A DNA stretch of 13,771 nt, from positions 1 to 13,771 of the forward strand of contig DATJFH010000161.1 of assembly GCA_035495815.1 (NCBI GenBank). Direction: 5' to 3'. Below the pieces are notes generated by a model, which did not search any database, was not told the DNA's origin, and was given only the letters and a program-made list of their open reading frames with translations. Numbering within the stretch: position 1 is the stretch's first letter; the number at the start of each line of letters is the position of its first letter. Positions 1-8,200 of this stretch are shown here, piece by piece. The stretch comes from DATJFH01 sp035495815. GTDB lineage: Bacteria > Acidobacteriota > Terriglobia > Bryobacterales > Bryobacteraceae. The position numbers and the translations under genes are program-made.

Positions 1-139
1 GCGTGGGAAGGAGCTCACCAAAGCCGAATTCGAGGCAATGCGCCGGAGCGAGATCGAAGAGATAGGCAAAGAGTTCATCCGGGGAACCCGCAGGAAAGTT
101 GCCGTCTCGAGTCCGCTGCAGTTGAAACCGAAAACCTGA
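1..139 (+). CDS. C-terminal end of an unidentified protein (partial, 5' end outside window)
   Basis: The frame beginning at base 2 is open from the window edge to a TGA at 137-139 and gives 45 residues. They are strongly charged (KELTKAEFEAMRRSEIEEIG near the start) and probably helical, ending in a basic, proline-containing tail. No motif is recognisable, so no function is assigned. It is called a real gene end because the next gene starts one base after this stop (TGA, C, ATG) with no Shine-Dalgarno sequence of its own, which is typical of a translationally coupled operon. The spurious alternative is that the stretch is non-coding leader, but no other frame links as neatly to the downstream start. 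Confidence 0.55.
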   Translation, partial: RGKELTKAEFEAMRRSEIEEIGKEFIRGTRRKVAVSSPLQLKPKT

Positions 140-140
140 C

Positions 141-1679
141 ATGCTGCAATTCACCGCTGTATTGTGTCTCGGTCTGTTGCTCCGTCACGCCGCCGGCGCC
201 GGCGACTGGCCTACGTTCGGCCACGATCCACAGCGCACGGGATGGGCTTCGAGCGAGCGAATCCTCACGGCCGCCAACATCGGCAACCTCGAGCTGAAGT
301 GGCGGACGAAACTCGAGAACACGGCCTTCCAGCTCGCTTCATTGACGGCTCCTATCGTAGCGGCCGGAGTTTCCACCAGCCGTGGTGTTCGCAACGTCGT
401 TTATGTGGCAGGCAATCAGGGTACGGTCTTTGCGCTCGATACCGGTGACGGCAGCGTCCTCTGGACGCGAAAGTTCATAAGCTATGCGCTGCCGAATAAC
501 ATCAGGCTGCAGGGCTCCGTCTACTGCCCGAACGGCATCAACGCAACGCCCGTCTTCGACGGGCGGACGGGTATTCTCTACGTCCTGGCCGAGGACGGAG
601 CGCTGTATGGCCTCGATTCGGGCAGCGGGAAGACGCGATTCGGGCCGGTCCAGTTCGTCGCGTCGTTCGCCAAGAGCTGGAGCTTGAACCTGGCGGGAGA
701 TACCATCTACACCGTGCTGGCCCAGGGCTGCGGTGGGGCGCTCGCCGGTTTTTACTCGATGGACATCCGCGACCCGCATCACACGGTGGTTCGCCAGATG
801 CTACTCTCGAACACCAACACGGGAGGAATCTGGGGCCGCGGAGGCCCTGTCATCGGAACCGATGGCAGGGCGTACGGCTCCACCGCCGATGGTCCATTCG
901 ATCCTATCGCGGGGGACTACTCCAACAGCGTGGTTGCCGTGTCGTTGCGGAGCCTGTCTCTGGCCGACTACTTCACGCCGTTGAACTGGCGCGAACTGCA
1001 CCGACGCGACCTCGATTTCGGCGGCGCCAGCCCGGTCTGGTTCGCCTGGAGGAATTACCACCTGCTCGCCAGCGGAGCCAAGGAAGGCGTCCTGTACCTG
1101 CTCGACGCAGCCTCTTTGGGAAGCAAGGACCATCAGACGCCGCTTTTCTCCGCCGGCAAGCTTGGCAATGACGCCAACTCCAGCACGTCACACGGCATCT
1201 GGGGCGGTCTCTCCATGTGGCGCGACGAGCAGGGGGATACCTGGATTTACGTCCCGATGTACGGCCCCCCATCCCGCTCGGCTCCCGAATTCCCGGTGTC
1301 GCACGGCCCTGCTTCCGACGGTAGCGTCATGGCGTTCAAGGTCGCGGCCGATGCGCGGACGGAAAAACCGATGCTCGTCCCGGCCTGGATCTCGCGGAAC
1401 CTCAAGGCGCCGGATCCGGTAGCCGTGGCCAATGGAGTTGTTTTCGCGCTGGCCACCGGTGAAAACGTGAATCAGCGGGGCGGCAAGCCGGCGCGCCTCC
1501 AGAATACACAGCCCGCTGTTCTCTACGCTCTCGACGGACGCACCGGACAGGAGCTTTACAACAGCGGCTCCGCCATCGGGAGCTGGGTCCACTTCAGCGG
1601 GCTGGCCATTGCGGAAGGTCGTGTTTTCAGCGTCGACTACGAATCACAGGTGTACTGTTTCGGCCTCAAGGGGAAGTAG
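141..1679 (+). CDS. Secreted PQQ-binding-like beta-propeller repeat protein
   Basis: This 512-residue protein has an N-terminal signal peptide (hydrophobic residues 4-14, cleavage likely near AAGAG at 17-21). The mature start DWPTFGHDPQRTGW (22-35) is the typical opening of PQQ/BamB-like propellers. Blade-type repeats are visible at about 86-110 (VVYVAGNQGTVFALDTGDGSVLW), 143-166 (ILYVLAEDGALYGLDSGSGK), 315-326, 431-440, 459-474 and 493-508, each with the pattern Y/F-ALD-x-G-x-G. There is no heme motif and no adjacent Cys-Cys pair, so it is not a classical quinoprotein alcohol dehydrogenase, and PQQ binding is not established. Location is expected to be periplasmic or exported. ATG 141 lies one base after the upstream stop, so translation is probably coupled. 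Its stop is 9 bp from that of the convergent phospholipase D-like gene. The fold is secure; substrate and partner are unknown. Confidence 0.88.
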   Translation: MLQFTAVLCLGLLLRHAAGAGDWPTFGHDPQRTGWASSERILTAANIGNLELKWRTKLENTAFQLASLTAPIVAAGVSTSRGVRNVVYVAGNQGTVFALDTGDGSVLWTRKFISYALPNNIRLQGSVYCPNGINATPVFDGRTGILYVLAEDGALYGLDSGSGKTRFGPVQFVASFAKSWSLNLAGDTIYTVLAQGCGGALAGFYSMDIRDPHHTVVRQMLLSNTNTGGIWGRGGPVIGTDGRAYGSTADGPFDPIAGDYSNSVVAVSLRSLSLADYFTPLNWRELHRRDLDFGGASPVWFAWRNYHLLASGAKEGVLYLLDAASLGSKDHQTPLFSAGKLGNDANSSTSHGIWGGLSMWRDEQGDTWIYVPMYGPPSRSAPEFPVSHGPASDGSVMAFKVAADARTEKPMLVPAWISRNLKAPDPVAVANGVVFALATGENVNQRGGKPARLQNTQPAVLYALDGRTGQELYNSGSAIGSWVHFSGLAIAEGRVFSVDYESQVYCFGLKGK

Positions 1680-1688
1680 GGCGCCCCG

Positions 1689-2966
1689 CTATTGCTGCCG
1701 CTCCAGCACCCAGCCCAGCGCCTCGTGCAGCCGTTCCAGCCAGGGCCGTGCAAGCCAATCCTGGTACGTGATCAGGCGGCTCAGCGCGAGGTCCTGAGCG
1801 AAATCCTGACTCAGCCGCTCCGCCAAGACCGTGTCGCAGGTTGCGACATTGACTTCGTCGTTGATTCCGAACGAGCGATGATCGAAGTTGGTGGAGCCGA
1901 CGACACTCCACAAGCCGTCCACCACCAGCGACTTGGTGTGAATCATCGTCGGCTGGTATTCGTATACTTCCGCGCCCGCTTTCAGCAGCGAACCGTAGAG
2001 ACGGCGGCTCGAGCGGCGCGTGAGCACGTGGTCGCTGTTCTTGCCCGGCGCAATAATGCGAACCCGTACTCCTCTCTCCAACGCCCGGATCAGCTCGGAC
2101 CGCACTCCTTTGTCCGGCAGGAAGTAGGGAGTCGTAATATCCAGGCTTTGTCTGGCCGACGCCATGAGCGTCTGATACAGCATCCGCGCGCGGGTCGATT
2201 CCCCGGATGACGGACTGCTGTCCACCACCAGGACCGGCTTCTGTCCTTCGCATTGGATCGAACCGAAGTACTCGGGTTCGATCAAAAGCTCGCCCGCCGA
2301 TTCGAGCCAGTTTTCAAGGAACGTGGACTGCAGACCCGTTACCGCCTCGCCTTCCACCCGGAACATCGTGTCGCGCCAAGGCGGCCGCCGGCCCGAGCCA
2401 TAGCGCCAATGGTCGGCGAATCCCGCCCCGCCGACAAAACCGATCCGGCAGTCAATCACCAGAATTTCGCGATGCGTCCGGTGGTTCATGCGCGGGAGCG
2501 AGTACCATCGAAATCCGTGATACCAGCCCACGCCGGCGCCGGCTTCGCGCAGTCCCTTCAAGTAGCTGTTCCAGGTAGTGAAGCTTCCGATGGCGTCGAG
2601 GACAAGGTTTACTTTGACTCCGGCCCGCGCGCGCTCCGCCAGCGCCGCGACGAACTGATCCGCCACCCTGCCTCTTTGGAAGATGTAAGCTTCGAGAGTG
2701 ATGCTTCTCTGCGCGCCGCGGATTGCCTGCAGCTCGGCTTCGTAGAAAACCTCGCCGTTCGTCAGCGCCTCGATTTTCGTGTTCCGCCAGACCGATGCGT
2801 CGGCGAGCATCGACAAGAGCCGCAGGTAGTCGTCCGAATCCAGAGGATACGAAATGCCGTGCTTGATTTTGTAAGGGAGCGCGGGCTCGAACAGCGCCAG
2901 GAAAATCGTGAACGCCTGCGCCACGATCGTGATTATCGCGATAGTCAGCAGCCAGGGCGAGTCCAT
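1689..2966 (-). CDS. Phospholipase D-like / cardiolipin synthase family protein with altered first HKD motif
   Basis: This 425-residue protein has one N-terminal membrane helix (about 5-26) followed by two phospholipase D halves. The second half has an intact HxKxxxxD motif, H343-T-K345-SLVV-D350, followed by GSTNFDHRSFGINDEVN as in bacterial cardiolipin synthases. The first half reads H165-R-E167-ILVI-D172, so the lysine expected at 167 is glutamate (codon GAA, complement of 2466-2468), followed by the usual GFVGG. Known enzymes of the family join phospholipids (phosphatidylglycerol, or PG plus PE) into cardiolipin at the inner membrane, using one histidine as nucleophile. Whether this variant keeps that activity is open. 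ATG 2966 places the membrane helix at the extreme N-terminus; no Shine-Dalgarno is evident. It is divergent from the SelA-like gene (88 bp apart), and I could not assign a convincing promoter in that gap. Confidence 0.88.
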   Translation of the reverse strand: MDSPWLLTIAIITIVAQAFTIFLALFEPALPYKIKHGISYPLDSDDYLRLLSMLADASVWRNTKIEALTNGEVFYEAELQAIRGAQRSITLEAYIFQRGRVADQFVAALAERARAGVKVNLVLDAIGSFTTWNSYLKGLREAGAGVGWYHGFRWYSLPRMNHRTHREILVIDCRIGFVGGAGFADHWRYGSGRRPPWRDTMFRVEGEAVTGLQSTFLENWLESAGELLIEPEYFGSIQCEGQKPVLVVDSSPSSGESTRARMLYQTLMASARQSLDITTPYFLPDKGVRSELIRALERGVRVRIIAPGKNSDHVLTRRSSRRLYGSLLKAGAEVYEYQPTMIHTKSLVVDGLWSVVGSTNFDHRSFGINDEVNVATCDTVLAERLSQDFAQDLALSRLITYQDWLARPWLERLHEALGWVLERQQ

Positions 2967-3054
2967 CTGTATTCAGGATAGTACGGCGTGTTTCTGATTC
3001 CGCTATCTGCTCCGGCCCGGTTTTGCGGTAGGCTGTTAAAACAAAGGCGGGAAC

Positions 3055-4242
3055 ATGAGCATTTACGACCAATTCGGAGTCCGCACGATTATCAATGCCA
3101 AGGGCCCGTCCACGCGGCTTTCGGGGGGCTTCCTCGACGCCGAGGTCTCGGCGGCGATGGCGGAGGCGGCAAGCTACTGCGTCGAGATGGCGGAATTGCA
3201 GGCCGGCGCCAGCAAGGTGATCTCCGAGATTACGGGCGCGGAGGCCGGTATCGTCACTTCCGGCGCGGCGGCCGGGCTCCTGCTGGGGACGGCCGCCTGC
3301 ATGGCCGGACTCGCGCCGGGCAAAATGAGCCGGCTGCCGGACACGCGCGACACGAAGATGGAAGTGATCATGGTCCGCAGCCAGCGGAACTTCTACGATC
3401 ACGCGGTGCGGACCGCGGGCGCCCTCATCGTGGAGGTCGGCTTGCCGGACCGTTATGCCGGCGCGGGAGTGCGGGACGCCGAGCCCTGGGAGATCGAGGA
3501 CGCCATCAGCCAGAAAACAGCGGCCATCTGCTATGTCGCCGGCCAGCGGTCCCAGCCGCCGCTGCCGGACGTCGTGCGGGTGGCGCACCATGCCGGTATT
3601 CCCGTGCTGGTGGATGCGGCCGGGCAGCTGCCTCCGGTCTCCAACCTGCGGCATTTTCTCTCGGAAGGGGCGGATTTGGTGACCTTCAGCGGAGGCAAGG
3701 CCATAGGCGGTCCACAGGGGTCGGGAATTCTTGCCGGCAAGCGGGACCTGATCATGTCCGCATTGCTGCAGAATCTGGATCTTGACATTTATTGGGAGCA
3801 ATGGGATCCGCCCCGGTCAATCATTGACAAGAACCGCCTCAGCGGGGCTCCGCATCACGGAATCGGACGTCCCTGCAAAGTAGGTAAGGAAACCGTCATC
3901 GGACTTCTGGTTGCGCTGCGCCGTTTCGCCGCGGAATCCGATGAGAGCCGGACGAGGCGGCTTCAATCCCTGGTCCAGCGCTTGTACACCGCGCTCGCCG
4001 GGGTGGATCATGCCCGCATCCAGATGACTACGGGGCTGGTTCCAAAGGTAGAGCTTCAACTTTCGAGGGATATCCCACGCACGGCTATGGAGTTATGCAT
4101 CGAGCTCGAGCGCGGCAATCCAAGCGTTCACGCCGATGCTTCACAGGCTCGTTCGGGCATCGTCATTTTCAATCCCTGGTGTCTGCGTGAAGGTGACCCG
4201 GAGAAAATTGCCGCGCGAGTGAAGCCGCTGCTGCGATACTAG
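3055..4242 (+). CDS. SelA-like / DgaE-family PLP-dependent enzyme (fold type I)
   Basis: This 395-residue cytosolic protein has no signal peptide. It shows the selenocysteine synthase-like aminotransferase fold: an N-terminal YDQFGVRTIINAKGPSTRLSG (4-24), the small-residue loop TSGAAAGL (68-75) that binds the cofactor phosphate, VLVDAAGQLPP with Asp187 expected to pair with the pyridine nitrogen, and SGGKAIGGPQGSG with Lys215 as the Schiff-base lysine. Known members include SelA (seryl-tRNA to selenocysteinyl-tRNA) and D-glucosaminate-6-phosphate ammonia-lyase (DgaE). The length is shorter than typical bacterial SelA, and no selB, selD or tRNA-Sec is visible here, so a lyase-type small-molecule reaction is more likely. 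ATG 3055 follows a weak GGCGGGA. The stop overlaps that of the convergent cytochrome gene in the tetranucleotide CTAG. Confidence 0.85.
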   Translation: MSIYDQFGVRTIINAKGPSTRLSGGFLDAEVSAAMAEAASYCVEMAELQAGASKVISEITGAEAGIVTSGAAAGLLLGTAACMAGLAPGKMSRLPDTRDTKMEVIMVRSQRNFYDHAVRTAGALIVEVGLPDRYAGAGVRDAEPWEIEDAISQKTAAICYVAGQRSQPPLPDVVRVAHHAGIPVLVDAAGQLPPVSNLRHFLSEGADLVTFSGGKAIGGPQGSGILAGKRDLIMSALLQNLDLDIYWEQWDPPRSIIDKNRLSGAPHHGIGRPCKVGKETVIGLLVALRRFAAESDESRTRRLQSLVQRLYTALAGVDHARIQMTTGLVPKVELQLSRDIPRTAMELCIELERGNPSVHADASQARSGIVIFNPWCLREGDPEKIAARVKPLLRY

Positions 4243-5003
4243 CGGACGCCAAGCGTCGTCAGGTACGCCACCAGATCGTCCAGCTCCGCCCGGGCGAACA
4301 TTTTCGCGTAGCGGTTCGGCATCAAAGAGCGGAATTCGCGTTTCACCGATGTCACGTCGCTCTTCATGAACGAGTAGTAGTTTTCCTGGACGTCCATGAG
4401 TTGGGCGGAGAAGTTGTCGAAGCCGCGCTGAACACCGACGATCTTCTTCCCGTCGCGGGTGACGACGGTGATCGTATTGAAGCCCGGAGTCAGGTCGGCG
4501 TCAGGTGAAGTGACCGAGTCGCGCAGGTATTGGAGGCTGCGCGTGCGGCCGGCGCGGGTGAGATCGGGCCCCATGCGTCCGCCGCGAACTCCCACACGAT
4601 GGCAGGCGCCACAGCCACCCTTGCCCCAAAAGAGCTTCTCACCGGATGCGGCGTCGCCGGGCGCCTGCTCGGTGTTGCGCCGCGTAGCGGAGCGCAGATA
4701 AGAGACCATTCGCCAGACGCCTTCGTCGCCGAGCGGGGTGGAAAAGGCGGGCATCTCCGTGCCGGCGACGCCATTCGAGATTACGCCGAAGATCGCCGCA
4801 TCGGTTTCGCCGGCGGAATAGACGCCTCGCGTCAGGTCCGGACCGCGGCCGCCTTCCGCTTTGATGCCGTGGCACGGAGAGCAGTAGATGCGAAACGTGC
4901 CGCGTCCTGCTTCGGCCGCCTGGGGGTCGTTGCCGAACGGATTCCGCAGCGCCGGCTGAGCCAGCGCTAACCCCGCAAACACAATCCATAGCAGTGATTT
5001 CAC
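4239..5003 (-). CDS. Exported diheme cytochrome c (cytochrome c domain fused to a Planctomycetes-type heme-binding domain)
   Basis: From a GTG at 5003 this is a 254-residue protein with a clean signal peptide (MKSLLWIVFAGLALAQ). Two CxxCH heme sites are visible: C41-SP-C44-H45, with Met84 in GTEMPAF as likely axial ligand, and C131-GA-C134-H135, with Met228 in SLMPNRY as candidate. The second domain, with MGPDLTRAGR, a DSVTSPDADLTPGFN stretch and TRDGKKIVGV, resembles the putative heme-binding domain known from Pirellula/Verrucomicrobium proteins (TIGR02603-like). The role is periplasmic electron transfer, with the partner not visible here. A longer frame from GTG 5045 adds 14 residues; I prefer 5003 because it puts a lysine at position 2 and a normal signal peptide at the start, although neither start has a good Shine-Dalgarno. 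It is transcribed in the same direction as the receptor gene 201 bp upstream. Confidence 0.85.
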   Translation of the reverse strand: MKSLLWIVFAGLALAQPALRNPFGNDPQAAEAGRGTFRIYCSPCHGIKAEGGRGPDLTRGVYSAGETDAAIFGVISNGVAGTEMPAFSTPLGDEGVWRMVSYLRSATRRNTEQAPGDAASGEKLFWGKGGCGACHRVGVRGGRMGPDLTRAGRTRSLQYLRDSVTSPDADLTPGFNTITVVTRDGKKIVGVQRGFDNFSAQLMDVQENYYSFMKSDVTSVKREFRSLMPNRYAKMFARAELDDLVAYLTTLGVR

Positions 5004-5076
5004 GGATGCAGGATACAGGTTCCGGGATACGGGAGTCAAATCCACAGTGGACGAAAGTCAAGCTCCGATGGAAATG

Positions 5077-5095
5077 TTTATCGCAGAGTTCTGCG
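5077..5095 (-). promoter_or_regulatory. Candidate extended -10 and palindromic operator upstream of the cytochrome c gene
   Basis: On the minus strand TGC-GATAAA (complement of 5077-5085) resembles an extended -10 element; no good -35 is present. It overlaps a perfect 6-bp inverted repeat with a 2-base spacer, CGCAGA-GT-TCTGCG, at 5082-5095. A repressor bound there would cover the promoter. The site lies about 75 bp before the chosen start codon. This is a sequence-pattern inference from a single site. Confidence 0.3.
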
Positions 5096-5204
5096 TCCGC
5101 GCGAGCCAGAATGGGCGCGGGGAAAGGGGCGTCGGTTGCCGGCATTCCTCCTCACAGGTCCAAGATGGCGGATGGCTGGATCACTTTAAGACTACGTCAA
5201 TCCA

Positions 5205-8200
5205 TCAGAAGACCAGCTTCAGAGCGAACTGAATGATGCGGGCGGGGAAGGCGCTGCGGATGGTTCCGAACGCCGCCGAGCTGCGGGTGGAGTTCGGCCC
5301 CTGGAAATTCGTCTTGTTGAATAGGTTGAAAAACTCGGAGCGGAACTCGAGCTTCCGGGTTTCCTTCCACAACGGAAAATCCTTGTGCAGGCCCAGATCC
5401 GTCTGGTAGAGCGCATAGCTGCGGGCGACGTTGCGGCCGGCGTTTCCGAAGGGATTGGGATGCTCCGGATCGCCGATCACCACGACATTGTTCTTGTCGA
5501 AGTAATTGTCGATGTTGCGCTGGCTCTCCGGCGCCATCGGATCGCCGTTCAGGTTCGGCCGGTAGCTGGGCAGCGAGCTCACCGTAAAGCGCGAGGCCGG
5601 GCCGTAGGTCAGGTTCACCGGCAGCCCGCTGCTCATGGTGTTGATGAACGAGGCCCGCCAGTTTCCGATGACGGCCGAGACCAGCGGATTCGCGTTCGAT
5701 CCGAACCTGCGGCCCTTGCCGTACGGCAGATCCCAGACCACGGTGGTGGTGTTGCTGAATGGCTGATTGTAGCTGCCGAGGCCTTTTTCGTTCCTGAGGT
5801 CGTAATAGTTGACCCGCGAGTTGTCGCCGTTGGCTGTCTCGAGGTGGCCGGCTGCGTTGTCCAAAGCTTTCGACCAGGTGAACGAATTCAGCAGGTAGAG
5901 TCCCGACGTGTACTTCTTCTCGAGTTTGACCTGCAGCGAATTGTAGTCGGAGAATCCCGCGCCCCACGCTTCCTCGATTCCGGCGAAACCCTGATACGGC
6001 CGCCTGGCGTTCAGCGCCGTATTCTCGTTAATGCCCTGAGGCCGGGCCTGGTTGGCGTCGCCGAGAATCATCAGCTTGACGCCGCGGTTTCCGACGTACG
6101 CCAGGTCCAGCACCAGGTCCCGGCTCAACTCCCGCTGGACGGTGAAGTGCCAGCTCTGCACATACCCGCTGCGCAGATCGGTGGGGATGTAGCGCAGCTG
6201 CGTGTTGGAGATGTCGAAGGTCGCCGGGTTGATCTGGTTTGCGGTATATCCTAGCGCGGTCGGCCGGAAACAGCCTGTGGATGCTACGCCCGGAGCGCAG
6301 GTGGCCGCGCGCGACGGATCGGGATTGGTGATGGCCACATCGATCACGAAGGGTGGATTGTACACCAGCAGGTTCTCGCCGCCCAGCCGGTTGAAATGGA
6401 TATAACTGACGCCGTATCCGGAGCGAATCACGGTCCTGGGCGTGACGCGATAGGCCAGTCCGACGCGCGGACCCCAGTTATTCTTGTCGGGATTCACGAG
6501 CGAGCGCTGCAGCATGTCGCCGTCGGCTGCCTGCACCAGCTTCTTTTGAATGGGATCGAAGTTGGCCAGGTGGTTGCCGTCCTCGAACTGCGGCGTGCCG
6601 TATTCGTAGCGAACGCCCAGATTCAGAGTCAGCTTGCTGTTGACCCTCCAGTCGTCCTGCAGATAGTAGAAACTCATCCGCTGCCGGTACTGCGCGACGA
6701 AGGTGTTGGTCAGCTCGTATGCGCTGCGGGCGCCGAAGAGGAAGTCGGCGATGTTGTAAATGTTATTGGCGGCGGCGCCGGGAGCGGCGCTGAACTGGCC
6801 GCTGTAGCTGTCCTGACCATACTGAGGGCTGAAGTCGAGGACCTCGGTGTGGATGGTCTGAAACTCCCAGCCGAGTTTGAGGGTGTGGCGCGTGAAGACC
6901 TTGGAATAATTCACCTTGGGATCGATCACCAGCGGATTCTGGAATTGCGGGGTGCTGCTGCGCCGTCCCAGGCCGGCGTATCCGCTAATGGACTGCGTGT
7001 TGAGGCCGCCGGTGAGCTCGGGGTCGGTGGGCAGCCCGGGAATGCCGTAGCCGTCCTGCATATTGGGCAGACCGATCTGGACCGGCCATTTGCCTCCAAT
7101 GCTCCTGGTGATCCCCAGCCGGAATTCGATCAGGGAGGTGGGGCTCATCGTGTAGGTGAGGCCGCCGGCGCCCTGCTTGTTCACGATGTTGACGTTCCCG
7201 TTGCTGTCGCTGCTGCCGACGGGAAGCGGAATCACCGGCGTGTCGGTCTGGTTGAACTCGCGCTGTGTGTAGCGGAAGAAGCCCGTGAGCTTGCTGTTGA
7301 AGTAGTGGTCGAGCCGAACGTCGCCTTTGTTGTCGACGCTGGGAATACGCGGCAGCGCCTGGTAATTGTTGGCAAAGGCGGCGGTCGTCGGCGCGACCAG
7401 CTGGCTGAACACCTTCTGAGCAAACGGCGTGATCTCGGATTTGGGAACGACTCCGTCGGAATAGATCACGCCTGTGTATGGATTCCTGACCGGCATGGCG
7501 GCGCCGGAGGCCGTCTTGAAAATTCCATTCCTCTGTTCGAGCGTGGGGATGGTCTGGAAAGAGAGGGACCGGGTGGTGCGCCGCAAACCTTCGTAGTCGG
7601 CGAAGAAGAACGTCTTGTTCTTGATGATGCGGCCGCCCAGGGCGCCGCCGAACTGGTTCTGCTGGAAAACCGGCTTGCCGAGCGCCGGCTTGAAGAAGCC
7701 GACCGCATTCAGCCTGGTGTTGCGCAGGTAATCCCAGGCTGCGCCGTGAAAGTCGTTGGTTCCGCTACGGACCGAGACGTTGATTATGGCTCCGCCGGCG
7801 CGTCCGTATTCGGCGCTGAAGTTGTTGGTCTGGACTTTGAATTCCGATACCGCGTCCGGGCTCAACTGCACGGCCTGGTTCGAATAACCCTGATTGCTGG
7901 TGGCGTAGGTGTTGTTATCCACGCCATCCACCTGGAAATTGTTCAGCGCGCTGCGCAGCCCGTTGACGTTGAACGATGCGTCGCGATAGTTGCTGCTGCT
8001 CTGATCCATGGCCAGAAAGGACTTTCGAACGCCGGGCGCGAGCAGCGCGAGGTCGGCGTAGGAGCGTCCGTTGAGCGGCAGATTGACGATAGTGAGGTTG
8101 TTGATGACCTGGCCGCGGTCGCTCGAATCGGTTTCAAGTGTCGCGGCCGCGTCCTTGACCGAGACAGTCTGGGTCATCTCGCCGACCGACAGCGTGACGT

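Noticed and set aside
141..1679. Classification of the propeller protein as a PQQ-dependent alcohol or glucose dehydrogenase
   Set aside because: The adjacent-cysteine pair, heme-binding C-terminus and catalytic Asp/Glu context of those enzymes are not visible; only the generic propeller repeats are supported.
1677..1688. Self-complementary GGGCGCCC at the first convergent junction as a terminator
   Set aside because: It has no loop and no following T-run, so it cannot form a stable intrinsic terminator hairpin.
2967..3054. Promoters in the gap between the phospholipase D-like and PLP-enzyme genes
   Set aside because: Several A/T-rich hexamers (e.g. TACTAT, TATCTG) are present on either strand, but none has a matching -35 or extended -10 at proper spacing, so no site is assigned.
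2452..3801. A 449-codon minus-strand frame spanning the divergent gap and both flanking genes
   Set aside because: It is out of frame with the phospholipase D-like gene and antisense to the PLP enzyme; its translation is Arg/His/Pro-rich with no recognisable motif.
4639..5145. A minus-strand frame beginning at an ATG at 5145 preceded by AGGAGG
   Set aside because: The AGGAGG is only one base from the ATG, too close to work well. The frame lies in a different phase from the cytochrome, contains neither heme motif in frame, and becomes Arg-rich inside the cytochrome gene. A frameshifted longer cytochrome was considered but the GTG-started frame already has a complete signal peptide.
5047..5232. 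A 61-codon plus-strand frame in the gap between the receptor and cytochrome genes
   Set aside because: It has a non-ATG start, no ribosome site, no recognisable features and overlaps the receptor end; it can be chance.
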